Positions 22,042 through 31,700 of a stretch of 39,426 nucleotides of DNA are shown in pieces. Source of the stretch: Acidobacteriota bacterium. GTDB taxonomy: Bacteria; Acidobacteriota; Terriglobia; Terriglobales; Acidobacteriaceae. The stretch is from the NCBI GenBank assembly GCA_028872955.1, contig JAGWNX010000028.1, positions 1 to 39,426 on the forward strand, in the 5' to 3' direction. Position 1 is the stretch's first letter; each line of letters begins with the position of its first letter. Made by a program: the position numbers and the translations under genes. The notes beneath the pieces were generated by a model. That model ran no database searches. It worked only from the letters and a program-made list of their open reading frames with translations, and was not told the origin of the DNA.

Positions 22042-24507
22042 TTAGAGTGTCTTATCCGCCAGCAGCAACGCAAACTGCAACAGCTGCATGCGCTGCTGGG
22101 GTGTCATGCTGGTGCCGGCTGCGGTTGCAGGCGTCTGCTGCAGCACCTGGGCGATGCGGTTCATGTCCAGGCCGCTGCGTGCGCCCGTGTCCTGGAAGCG
22201 TTCGAAGACCTCGCGCGCCTTGGCCACCTCGCCGCTCTCGTAGTAGAAGACGCCGAGTGTGGCGTAGCTGCCCGGCCACTCCGGCAGCACCTCCACAGCG
22301 CGTTCCAGTTGCGTGCCAGCGGTCTTGCTGTCGCCCTGGGCGGCGGCCACCAGACCCAGTCCCCACAAGATTTTGCCGGAGCCCGGGATGCGGCTCTCGG
22401 CATTGTCCAGCGTCGCCTTGGCCTCGGCCAGGTCGCCCTGCCGCAGTTGCAGCATAGCCAGCGAAAGATAGTTCTGGTCGCGGTCCGGGTTGCGCGCTAT
22501 TGCCGCCTGGTAGATCTGCCTGGCGCGAGCGGTCTCGCCCAGATGCGCATACACGTCACCCAGCAGTGCCTGCGTGGCGGCATCGCCCTGGCCTTCGGTA
22601 GAGATCTGCTGCAGCGCGGTGCGGGCCTCGTTGTAGCGACCCTTGCGGTACAACGCGTCGGCCAGGTCAAAGGCGGTGTCGTCGCCGGGCTGCACTTGCT
22701 CGGCGGCCTGGAAGACCGCAATGGCCTCGTCGTACAGCGCGTAGCGCGCCAGCAGCACGCCGGTGCTGGTTAACCCATGCGCATCGCCGGCCTGTGCCTG
22801 CACCAGCTGCTGCAGCGTGGTATGGGCCTCGTCCCGTTGTGCGGCCTGCAGCAGCGCATTCAGCCGGGAGTAGAGCAGCCCGGGCTGGCCGGGATGCAGC
22901 TTCAGTTGCTGATCAATCGCGCTCAGGTCCTGCTGGGCGCGGGCCTGCAGACCCATCTGCGATCGGCCTTCCACGTAGGCCATCAGATTGTCGTAGGGAT
23001 GCGCTTCATTCGACGCATCTTTCGAGAGTCGCTGAAAGGTTGCCAGGTCGGCCTGCGCGGCGTCGCTCTGGTGCAGGTTGCGCTCTGCAATGGAGAGCCG
23101 GTAGTAGCCGCGCGCGGGGTTCGGACTCACCTTGACAAAGTGCCGCAGCAGCGTAGCGGCGTCGGCAAAGCGGTGCTGCTCCATGCGGATGTTGGCCAGC
23201 TCCAGCATGGCCTCGGGGTACTCGGGCGACTCCTGCAGCACCTGCGCAAAGGTCTGCTCAGCCTCAGTGCTGTTGCCTTGCAGCTTGGCAAGGTAGCCAA
23301 GGTAGAAGAGGCAGGAGGCGTTGCGCGGCTGCAGTTTGCGGCAGCTGTTCAGCTCGCTGCGCGCCTCCTGAAACCGGCCCAGGTAGGCATGAGCCATGCC
23401 CAGATAGGCGAAGTTGCGCGCACTCTCCTGCTCGGCATTCAGCGCACGAAACGTCTCCACGGCTTTGTCCATATTCTCTGCGCGGAAGTAGGCCTCGCCG
23501 AGCAGCGAGCGAAGCTCGGGGCGTTGCGGCGCCAGCTTTGCCGCACGCTCGAGAAGCGGAATGGCATCCTCGAAGTACTGCTGCGCCATGCTGATGCGCG
23601 CCATCTGTTCCAGAGTCTGCGGCTGGTTTGGCGCCAGCTTGTCGGCGTGGGTGGCGGACTCCAGCGCGTCCAGGTAGCGGCTCTCCGCCAGGTAGATCTC
23701 GCTCTGCAGCAGCAGGGCGTCCGGTGCATCGGGGTGCAGGCGCAGAGCGTGCTGCACCGACAGCTCAGCGCGCGCGGTGTCGTGGTTGTGCAGGGCGGCG
23801 CGTCCCAGGTCCAACAGAATTTCGTACGACTCGGGCTGCAGCTCGGCGGCTCGTGCCAGCTCCAGCTCCGCTGCCTTGAACTGGCCGGAGTCGCCCAGCA
23901 GCACGCCCAGCGAGACGTGCAATGCAACATCGCCGCGCGACGCTGCCGAGACCTGCGTTGCCAGCGCCAGCGCTGCTGCGGTATGGCCCGCAACCAGCTG
24001 CGCACGAATCAGGTTGAGCTGGCTCTCACGGCTGGCCGGATGCACACGCTCAAACAGTGGAATGGCCGCCGCGGCGTCTCCACGGGCAAGCAGCAGCACG
24101 CCCAGATTGTAGTTTGCCGAACGGTCTGCCGGATTCGTGCGCAGCGCGGTGCGGAACTCGGCTTCGGCCAGCGAGGTCTGCCCTGTGGCGGCGTAGGCCT
24201 CGCCCAGGCTGCTGTGGGCCCCTGCTGCATTAGGAGCGAGCTGCACCGCCTTGCGAAACAGCAACACGGCAGAGGACTGGTCGCCGCTCTTCGCAGCCAG
24301 CACACCCAGCAGTCGATACGCCTCGCCATCTTGCGGGTTGCGTTTGATGCGATCTTCCAGCTGCCGTCGTGCCTCCTCAAGCTTGCCTTGCTCGATGAGC
24401 GCCGTGACGGTGCGTGTGCCTGCGGCGGGCTGCTGGGCAAAGGCGCAGGGCGCTGCCACTGCTGCCAGCAGCGTATACAGCAGGGCCGTTCTAGCGGTAC
24501 CGATCAT
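22042..24507 (-). CDS. Large exported TPR-repeat protein
   Basis: An 821-residue protein with a signal peptide (about 1-24, ending CAFAQQ). Nearly all of the rest is tetratricopeptide repeats: recurring G-Y-A-P patterns such as EAYRLLGVLAAKSGDQSSAV, AAGAHSSLGEAYAATGQTSL and RNFAYLGMAHAYLGRFQEA; I would expect around 18-20 repeats. No catalytic domain is visible. Upstream AGGA lies 7 nt before ATG 24507. It is 36 bp behind the CRTAC1-TPR fusion gene and 33 bp before the CRTAC1 gene, so the three are one operon. It probably works as a periplasmic scaffold or recruiting protein for the two CRTAC1 proteins and the TonB receptor encoded divergently. Confidence 0.9.
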   Translation of the reverse strand: MIGTARTALLYTLLAAVAAPCAFAQQPAAGTRTVTALIEQGKLEEARRQLEDRIKRNPQDGEAYRLLGVLAAKSGDQSSAVLLFRKAVQLAPNAAGAHSSLGEAYAATGQTSLAEAEFRTALRTNPADRSANYNLGVLLLARGDAAAAIPLFERVHPASRESQLNLIRAQLVAGHTAAALALATQVSAASRGDVALHVSLGVLLGDSGQFKAAELELARAAELQPESYEILLDLGRAALHNHDTARAELSVQHALRLHPDAPDALLLQSEIYLAESRYLDALESATHADKLAPNQPQTLEQMARISMAQQYFEDAIPLLERAAKLAPQRPELRSLLGEAYFRAENMDKAVETFRALNAEQESARNFAYLGMAHAYLGRFQEARSELNSCRKLQPRNASCLFYLGYLAKLQGNSTEAEQTFAQVLQESPEYPEAMLELANIRMEQHRFADAATLLRHFVKVSPNPARGYYRLSIAERNLHQSDAAQADLATFQRLSKDASNEAHPYDNLMAYVEGRSQMGLQARAQQDLSAIDQQLKLHPGQPGLLYSRLNALLQAAQRDEAHTTLQQLVQAQAGDAHGLTSTGVLLARYALYDEAIAVFQAAEQVQPGDDTAFDLADALYRKGRYNEARTALQQISTEGQGDAATQALLGDVYAHLGETARARQIYQAAIARNPDRDQNYLSLAMLQLRQGDLAEAKATLDNAESRIPGSGKILWGLGLVAAAQGDSKTAGTQLERAVEVLPEWPGSYATLGVFYYESGEVAKAREVFERFQDTGARSGLDMNRIAQVLQQTPATAAGTSMTPQQRMQLLQFALLLADKTL

Positions 24508-24543
24508 GCGAGTGTCCTACTCTTCTGGTCCTGAGGCAGCGCG

Positions 24544-27500
24544 CTAAGGTTGTAACGCATTCAGGAACGTTTGTGCGGCGCGATTCTCTGGCTGCCGCGC
24601 CAGCAGTTGTTGCAGTACCTGTACGGCGCCGGCTTTATCGCCCCGCATGGCCTGCAGCCGCGCCAGGTTCAGATACGACTGGTCGTAGCCCGGTACCTGC
24701 GCAATCGCCTTCCGGAACTGCTCCTCAGCCTCGGCCAGGCGCTGTGCGCGCAGCAGCAGAATGCCCAGGTTGTTCCGAGCCTCAGGATACGCCGGTCGGA
24801 TGCGCAGCGCGATCTGCAGGTAGCGCTCGGCTTGTGCGGAGTCGCCCTGCTGCGCGTACAACATGCCCAGGCTGTAGTTCACCTCGGGGTCATCGGGTGT
24901 CAGGGCCAGCGCCTGCTGCAGGTTGCTGGCGGCGCGTGCGAAGTCGCCGGTGCGGCGGTAGAGGTTGCCAAGATTCAGCAGCGCCACCGGATAGTTGGGC
25001 CGCTGCTGCAGCGAGGTCTCAAAGTCGCGGATAGCCTCACTCGTGTTGCCCGCGCGCGCCGCCATCATGCCCAGGTTATTCCACGCCTCAGGGTACTCGG
25101 GCCGCAGCGCCAGGGTCTTCTGCAGGTACTGGCGCGCGAGCGTGTCGTCGCCGCGGCGCAGGTTCAGAGTGCCCAGGTTGTAGTAACCCTCCGCGCTGTC
25201 GGGCTTATCCTTCACCACCTGCTCAAATGATGCGGCTGCCTGGTCAAGGTATCCGTGCTGGAAGAGCGCAACACCGTACGTAAAGTCGTTGCGTTCAAAC
25301 TCGCTGAGCAACACCTGGCCGGGAAACGGAAGCGCGCGTTGCAGGGATGTTCTGCGATCGGTCGCGAGGATGCGTGCATCCTCCAGCACGGAGACTCCAT
25401 CCACGTGGCCCTGGTACACCCGCACAATGCGCAGGGTGTCATCCAGCAGCAGCGCGGTGGGCAGGCCCAGGTCGCGGCGACGGTCAAACAGATAGCGGTA
25501 CAGGATGTTGTAGATGCCCGCCATCTGGCTGGTCGCGTGAAGCATCGGCAGGCGCAAGCCGGCGATTGCAGGCGGCGGCGCCTCATCGCAGCACACAACC
25601 AATGCGTTCAGCTGCTTCTGCGTGGCCAGTTGCCGGTCTAGCCGCCGTAACGCATCCAGTGCCCCGGCGGGTTGCAGGCTGCAGAGATACAACAGAGCCG
25701 GGTGCCCGCGCAGGCTCTCCAGGCTCACATTGCGGCCTGCGGAATCTGGCAAAGAAAAGGCCGGGGCAGCCAGCGGCTGCAACAGCCAGGTGGCCGCGTT
25801 TACCGGCAGGCTCTCTGCGGCCGGTGCCGGGCCCGCGTGCTGCAGGCGCGGCTGAGTCGGACGGTAGGCAACGGTAACAGCCTCGGGCGCGCCCTCCGTC
25901 AACTCGTAGCGATGACCCGCGGCAAGATGCTGCCACTGCTGCACTGTCCCTGAGGGCCAGCGAACCGTGACGCGCGTAGCCTGCGTGTGCTGTGCCAGGC
26001 CAAAGAAGATCTCCTTGCTGTGCTGCGCCAGAAAACCCGTGCCCGCCTGCACGAACTTGGTCTGCTTCAGTTCGCCTGCCTCCACCAAAATGCTTGCGCC
26101 AATGGCGTCGCGATTGCTGCGCGTACCCCGCAGCCGGACGCTAAGCACCTCGCCCAACTCCTCCATCGCATTGCGCAAGACGCGAACCTGCGGTGCATTC
26201 CGATTCTTAAGGATCACCTCGAGCCGTCCGTCGCCGTCGATATCGGCAAGCGCAAACGAGCGGCTGTCCTCCAGAAAGTCCAGCCCGACCGCTCCGGAGA
26301 TCTCGCTAAACGTCCCGTCCTGATGATTGACGAACATCACATTCCGCTCGTGCGAGTTCCAGGAGCGGTCGGCACGGATGAGCTCGTTGATGGCATTCCA
26401 GCCACGCTCATAGGCCAGGGAGGGCGTACCGTCCTCAGGAGAGTTGCCCACCACCTGCCGCCAGAAGAAGCTGGCCAGGTCCTCCCGCTCCGCTGCCGAA
26501 ATGTAACCGTTGGTGACGTAGAGGTCCGCAAAGCCATCGTGGTCAAAGTCCCAGAAGTCCGCCGACCACGACCAGCGGCCCATCTTGACCTGCGCCGCGG
26601 CACCCGCGTTCTCAAATATGCCACCACCAAGGTTACGATACAGCGCGTTGCCCTGAGCGTGGCGCTGGTACAGCACGCGCGTCGACTCCGGCGTGCCCTT
26701 GTGGAAGATCTCCTGGCTGGAGACACGTTGCCCGGCAGCCTCCCACATGCTGGAGATATAGACGTCCTGGCGGCCGTCGTTGTTGGTATCGGCCCAGCAG
26801 GCACTCATGCCAGCGCCCACATCTTCAATCCGCGACTCGCGCGAGACCATGCGGAAGGTGCCGTCGCCATGATTCTGGTACAGCTGGGACTTGCCAAAGT
26901 CATTGGCAATCACCAGGTCCATCAGGCCGTTGCCGTTGGAGTCGCCCCAGGCGCAGGCAAAGCTGTAGCGGTTGTTCTCCAGCTGCAGCCCTGCGGCCTC
27001 GGTCTTCTCTACAAAGCGCCCATTGCCCTCGTTGTGCATCAGCACGTTGGGTGGGCCGTTGCGCGCATCATAATATGGCACCGGGTAGTGATACTGGTCC
27101 AACCCCAGGTAGTACATGTAGCGGCAGAAGTAGATATCCAGCCTGCCGTCGCCATCGTAGTCTGCAATGGCCGCGTGTGTGTACGTGCCAGCGGGGGCTC
27201 CGGCAAAGGTGAAGGCATCCTTCTGCAGGGTGAAGGTGCCATCGCCCGCATTGCGAAACAGCAGCGGCCCGTTGCCGCACACCACCAGCAGATCCTGCCT
27301 GCCGCGATTGTCCAGGTCGGCAAAGAGCGCGCACGCCGTGTTGTCCAGCACGCCGACTCCGGCCCGCTCCGTCACGTCCTCAAAGGTTCCGTCGCCGCGG
27401 TTGCGATAGAGCCGATTCGGCAGGCCTGCCGGCTGGCACACGTACAGGTCATCCCTGCCATCGCCGTCAAAGTCTCCCACGGCAATGCCGTTGTTGCTAT

Positions 27501-28341
27501 AGATGTCGATGCCGAAGGCACCATCCATCACCGTGCGCCAGTAGTCCACTCCGTGCAGCAGCTGGCTCCGATACGAAGGAGCATCGCCCAGCACGGCCTC
27601 CGTCACATCGATAAATCCGGGACCCTGCAGGCTGGCGCGCGTCTCCGTTCCGGCCGTCCACTGGGAGACGCGCCACGCGCCCTCGCCAGCATGCCTCCAC
27701 TGCATCTGCCAGCTGCCGACTCGCTCCTCACGTCCAGCGTCGTGTTGCAGTACCAGGTCGTACCGCACCTGAATTTGTAACGTTAGCGGTACCGTAGACT
27801 CTACCTGCAGCCCGTAGATCTCAAACTCCGCAGTCGTGACCGGGTAGCCGGAGGGAAGCCACTCCGCCAGGGTGCGCAGCCACTCTGCCTGCGTCGGCAG
27901 CTGCTCGTGCGAGAACTCGTGCCGGGAGACTCGAACGCCAGCACTGGCGCGCAAGACCTGCTCTGCAAGCGGTTTCAGCGAGGCGCCGCGCAGGTCAGGC
28001 TCCAACGCCTGCTGCACGTGGTCAGCCCAGCCTCCGCCGCCGGTCAACGCTTCGCTCCAGCCGTTCAGCACGCGCTGCAGTTGCTGCGCATACAGTTCGG
28101 TCAGGTACTGGTCTGAGCCAGGCTCCACCAGGCTCAACACATCGGCCAGGGGCGAACGCTCCGGGTAGTGGGGAACGTAGCGGAACTCCTGCAGCAAAGG
28201 CACATGCGGCTGCTCACCCGAGCTGCCAGGCGACTGGCCAAACAACGGCGCAGCGCGCAGAAGAATCGACCCTGCCCCCAGCCCGCGAAGGAACCATCGG
28301 CGTGAAATTTCAGAGTTGAAACCGAGATCAGGGGTGTTCAT
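24544..28341 (-). CDS. Tat-exported CRTAC1-thioredoxin-like-TPR fusion protein
   Basis: A 1265-residue multidomain protein. Domain order, counted from ATG 28341: Tat leader (SRRWFLRGLGAG, about 13-24); unassigned alpha/beta region to about 275; FG-GAP/VCBS propeller about 284-707 with loops such as DFDGDGRDD and DYDGDGRLD; ASPIC/UnbV about 733-803 (NRDAIGASILVEAG, KEIFFGLAQ); a thioredoxin/redoxin-like domain about 855-1010; and TPRs about 1035-1265. In the redoxin-like part the position of the usual CxxC is LCSLQPAG, so the redox pair looks lost. The frame is open to 28419, but ATG 28341 gives a normal Tat leader. First gene of the leftward operon, divergent from the TonB receptor, so both may share the operator region 28342-28761. 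Likely periplasmic or surface located. Confidence 0.9.
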   Translation of the reverse strand: MNTPDLGFNSEISRRWFLRGLGAGSILLRAAPLFGQSPGSSGEQPHVPLLQEFRYVPHYPERSPLADVLSLVEPGSDQYLTELYAQQLQRVLNGWSEALTGGGGWADHVQQALEPDLRGASLKPLAEQVLRASAGVRVSRHEFSHEQLPTQAEWLRTLAEWLPSGYPVTTAEFEIYGLQVESTVPLTLQIQVRYDLVLQHDAGREERVGSWQMQWRHAGEGAWRVSQWTAGTETRASLQGPGFIDVTEAVLGDAPSYRSQLLHGVDYWRTVMDGAFGIDIYSNNGIAVGDFDGDGRDDLYVCQPAGLPNRLYRNRGDGTFEDVTERAGVGVLDNTACALFADLDNRGRQDLLVVCGNGPLLFRNAGDGTFTLQKDAFTFAGAPAGTYTHAAIADYDGDGRLDIYFCRYMYYLGLDQYHYPVPYYDARNGPPNVLMHNEGNGRFVEKTEAAGLQLENNRYSFACAWGDSNGNGLMDLVIANDFGKSQLYQNHGDGTFRMVSRESRIEDVGAGMSACWADTNNDGRQDVYISSMWEAAGQRVSSQEIFHKGTPESTRVLYQRHAQGNALYRNLGGGIFENAGAAAQVKMGRWSWSADFWDFDHDGFADLYVTNGYISAAEREDLASFFWRQVVGNSPEDGTPSLAYERGWNAINELIRADRSWNSHERNVMFVNHQDGTFSEISGAVGLDFLEDSRSFALADIDGDGRLEVILKNRNAPQVRVLRNAMEELGEVLSVRLRGTRSNRDAIGASILVEAGELKQTKFVQAGTGFLAQHSKEIFFGLAQHTQATRVTVRWPSGTVQQWQHLAAGHRYELTEGAPEAVTVAYRPTQPRLQHAGPAPAAESLPVNAATWLLQPLAAPAFSLPDSAGRNVSLESLRGHPALLYLCSLQPAGALDALRRLDRQLATQKQLNALVVCCDEAPPPAIAGLRLPMLHATSQMAGIYNILYRYLFDRRRDLGLPTALLLDDTLRIVRVYQGHVDGVSVLEDARILATDRRTSLQRALPFPGQVLLSEFERNDFTYGVALFQHGYLDQAAASFEQVVKDKPDSAEGYYNLGTLNLRRGDDTLARQYLQKTLALRPEYPEAWNNLGMMAARAGNTSEAIRDFETSLQQRPNYPVALLNLGNLYRRTGDFARAASNLQQALALTPDDPEVNYSLGMLYAQQGDSAQAERYLQIALRIRPAYPEARNNLGILLLRAQRLAEAEEQFRKAIAQVPGYDQSYLNLARLQAMRGDKAGAVQVLQQLLARQPENRAAQTFLNALQP

Positions 28342-28483
28342 GCCGCTGGCTTTCGTCGTACCTGCAACGTGTTGGCAGGATAGCATTCGCCGCTTCCGCG
28401 CCTGAAACGTGCCTGTCATACGGACGGTAAGCTCTTGGAAGATAGGCCTTTAGGGGGTGTTTATCGCCATCTACAACTTTCGG

Positions 28484-28513
28484 TTGACATGGCAGAAACA
28501 TTTCATGTACCGT
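28484..28513 (+). promoter_or_regulatory. Probable sigma-70-type promoter of the TonB receptor
   Basis: TTGACA (28484-28489), an 18-bp spacer and TACCGT (28508-28513). The -35 is perfect and the -10 matches in T-A----T. The GH42 gene has the same two hexamers with a 17-bp spacer, which supports both. A long leader of about 240 nt is implied. Confidence 0.45.
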
Positions 28514-28527
28514 TCTGTTTGCCTTTC

Positions 28528-28541
28528 TGTAACCGCTTACA
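28528..28541. promoter_or_regulatory. LacI-family-type operator 1
   Basis: TGTAA-CCGC-TTACA is a perfect 5-bp inverted repeat with a central CG, the usual form of LacI/GalR-family sites. It begins 14 bp after the proposed -10, where a bound repressor would block transcription. The regulator gene is not in the window. Confidence 0.55.
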
Positions 28542-28647
28542 CCAGAGGTGTGCATTCGGTGAATAGTTTCAGCAGGGGAATATCTCGGGCTGACAGATGG
28601 CGCAGGACGATCTCGTGGATTGCGGGCCAAGCACCCGAGGCTGATTC

Positions 28648-28661
28648 TGAAAGCGGTTACA
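28648..28661. promoter_or_regulatory. LacI-family-type operator 2
   Basis: TGAAAGCGGTTACA fits the LacI-family/cre-like pattern TGWAANCGNTTACA. It starts exactly 120 bp after operator 1, which would allow looping between two bound dimers. Confidence 0.5.
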
Positions 28662-28761
28662 AAGAGACACTCGCTCCGGACCGCAGCATTGGATCCGGGA
28701 AGTAGATAGTCAAGAACACGCAGTACCATGCATGGTTTGGAACATATTGGAGGATACTAAG

Positions 28762-31700
28762 ATGGGTCTTGATCGTAACGACCTAACTTGGCTTAGAAGA
28801 ATAGGTACGGTGGCTTTCGCCATTGCCTGCCTGCTCCTCGCTTTGCCAAAGTACGCAACCGCTCAGGTCGACGAAGGCGCGATCATCGGTACCGTTCAGG
28901 ATACGACTGGTGCAGTCGTTCCCGGCGCTACCGTAACGCTGCTTAACACCGACCAGGGAATCACCCTGGAGCAGACGACCGACAACTCGGGCGTCTACAC
29001 CTTTTCCCCCGTCCGCATTGGTCACTACTCTGTCACCGTTGTCGCCAAGGGCTTTGCCAAGACGACCCAGCAGAACCTGACCGTCAACATCGCGCAGCGC
29101 CTGCAGGTCAACGTGCAGCTCAAGGCTGGCGCCACGACGGAAGTGGTGGATGTCAGCACCGCTCCTCCGGCCCTCCAGACCGATGAGGCTTCTGTCGGCC
29201 AGGTCATGACCGAGCAGACCGTCAACAACCTGCCGCTCAACGGCCGTAACTTTACCTTCCTCGCCCAGCTCGGTGCCGGTACGCAGACGCCGCAGGCTGA
29301 TACCCGCGGTAACGCTGCATCGGGCGCCTTCTCGGCCAACGGCCTGCGTCCCGCGCAGAACAACTACCTGCTCGACGGTATCGACAACAACTCCAACGCC
29401 GTTGACTTCCTGAACGGCACCAACTTCATCGTTCTGCCTCCCGTGGACGCCATCTCGGAGTTCAAGGTGCAGACGGCTGACTTCAGCGCAGAACTTGGCC
29501 GTTCGGCCGGTGCCGTGCTGAATGCGACCATTAAGTCCGGTACCAACTCGCTCCACGGCGCAGTCTGGGAGTTCTTCCGTAACGACAAGCTGGATGCAGC
29601 CAACTGGTTTGAGGATCACGGCGGCATCAAGAAGGGTGCACTGCGTCAGAACCAGTTCGGTGTCTCCGCAGGCGGTCCCATCATCAAGAACAAGGCCTTC
29701 TTCTTTGCAGACTACGAAGGTCTCCGTCGCGTGCAGGGTACGGTGCAGAGCGGTACCGTTCCGACCCTCTCTGAGGTGAACAGCGGCTTCACGGATCTCT
29801 CCTCGCTGCTGCAGACCAAGACCCAGTCCGACATTCTGGGCCGTTCGTACAAGCTCGGCACTGTGTTTGACCCGGCCACCACGCGCTATGTGGCGCCAGG
29901 TGGCGTTGATACCGTGACTGGCCTTTCCAGCACCTCGGGTGGCTACGTTCGCGATCCCTTCAGCCTGACCAATCAGCTCCCGGCAAACCGCCTGGATCCG
30001 GTTGCGCTCAAGCTGCTCACCCTGTACCCCAAGCCAACCAACACCACGTTGACCAGCTCGAACTACTCGGTCAGCCCGAACATCTTCGAGCACCGCAACG
30101 CAGTTGATGGTCGTGTGGACTACAATCCCACGGCGAATGACCAGATCTACGGCCGCTTCAGCTACGTCGACGATCCGCAGTTCATCCCTGGCATCTTCGG
30201 TGGCGTCGCCGACGGCGGCGGCTTCCAGCAGGGTACTCAGACCGCGAAGTCCAGCCAGTCCGTGGTGGGCTACACGCACGAGTTCACTCCGAGCACCATC
30301 AACGTGCTGCACGTCGGCTTGAACCACCTGCACACCACCCGTTTCGGTCCGGTGGGCGCGCAGAGCGGTGTTCCGGCGCAGTATGGCATTCAGGGCATTC
30401 CGCAGGCCGCAGAGAACGGTGGTCTTCCTTCGATCGGAATCGGTGGTCTGCAGACGCTCGGCAGCAACGCCTTCCTTCCCTCGGACGAAGTCAGCCAGAC
30501 TCTGCAGATCACGGATGACTTTACCAAGGTCTACAAGTCGCACAGCTTCAAGGCTGGTGTGGAGTCGCAGCGCGTCAAGTTCTCGACCCTGCAGCCCGCC
30601 TTCTCGCGTGGCAATTTTGACTTCAACGGAACCTACACCGACATGCCGCAGCAGAACAACGGCAGCACGGGTCTGGCGCAGTTCCTCATCCTGCCGGCGC
30701 CGTCGACGGTCGGTGGAATCAACTACTCCGGCGGTGCGGACGGTGTGAATGCTTCGAACATCAACAAGACCTACGATGCTCGCAGCTACCTTGGTATCTA
30801 CCTCCAGGACGACTGGAAGGTAACTCCCAAGCTGACCCTGAACCTCGGTGTACGCTACGACTACTTCAGCCCGATCAACGAGACCAACGGTGGACAGGCC
30901 AACTTTGTCCAGAGCGGTCCTCCGAACGGCACTCCTACCTTCCTGATCCCGGCCTCGGGTAAGGACATTCGCACCCTTTCCACCAGCTTCATCCAGTTGC
31001 TCGCGCAGGACGGCATCACGCTCGAGCAGACGGATAAGTATGGTCAGGGACTGGTGCAGACGCAGAAGACGAACTTTGCACCGCGTCTCGGTTTTGCGTA
31101 CCAGGCAACTCCCAAGCTGGTTGTGCGTGGCGGCCTCGGCCTCTTCTTCAACTCGTTTGAGAACCAGGGCTACGGACCGAACATCGGTGAGAACTATCCC
31201 TTCGTCTTCAACTTCAGCTACTCCGGTCAGACTGCCAGCTCGGTTCCGGGCACGCAGGCTGTATCCCCCATCAGCTACAACACGCCATGGGCAGGCTGCG
31301 GTACGGCAGGTCCTGGTGGCACGGCAACCATCGGTGCAGGTCTCTCCTGCGTCGCCTTTACCCCGACGGCTGTCAATGCAAAGGGTCTGGGTCTGCAGGG
31401 CCTGCAGTTCGCTTATCAGACGCCGCGTACGCTCAGCTCGAACCTGACCGTGCAGTATGCGCTGACGCACAGCCTCTCGGTGCAGGCAGCGTATGTCTTC
31501 ACCCAGGGTAAGAACCTGCAGTCGGGTCTCGGTCAGAACCACGTAAGCGCGATTCTGCCGGCCGGTACCAACACCACCAGCAAGAGCGTTGCAGGCTCTG
31601 TTCCGTTCCCCGATTTCTCGTCCAACTCGAGCTATCAGGCGACGATCGGTCAGAGCAACTACAACGGCCTTCAGACCAAGATCGAGGAGCAGTTCGACAA

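Larger units (their letters stand above)
28342..28761. promoter_or_regulatory. 420-bp divergent regulatory region of the TonB receptor and CRTAC1 operon
   Basis: No gene is supported here; small frames are shadows. It contains a TTGACA/TACCGT promoter candidate for the receptor, two LacI-type palindromes 120 bp apart and a good Shine-Dalgarno (GGAGGA, 28749-28754) 7 nt before the receptor ATG. No convincing promoter for the leftward operon was found. Confidence 0.7.

Noticed and set aside
22777-27780. Plus-strand frames of 585 and 597 codons (22777-24534 and 25987-27780) opposite the TPR and CRTAC1-TPR genes
   Set aside because: They mirror the repeats of the real genes and show no independent domain or start signal.
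28424-28429. A TACCGT hexamer on the minus strand as a promoter for the CRTAC1 operon
   Set aside because: No acceptable -35 lies 16-18 bp upstream, so it is not comparable to the two TTGACA-containing promoters.
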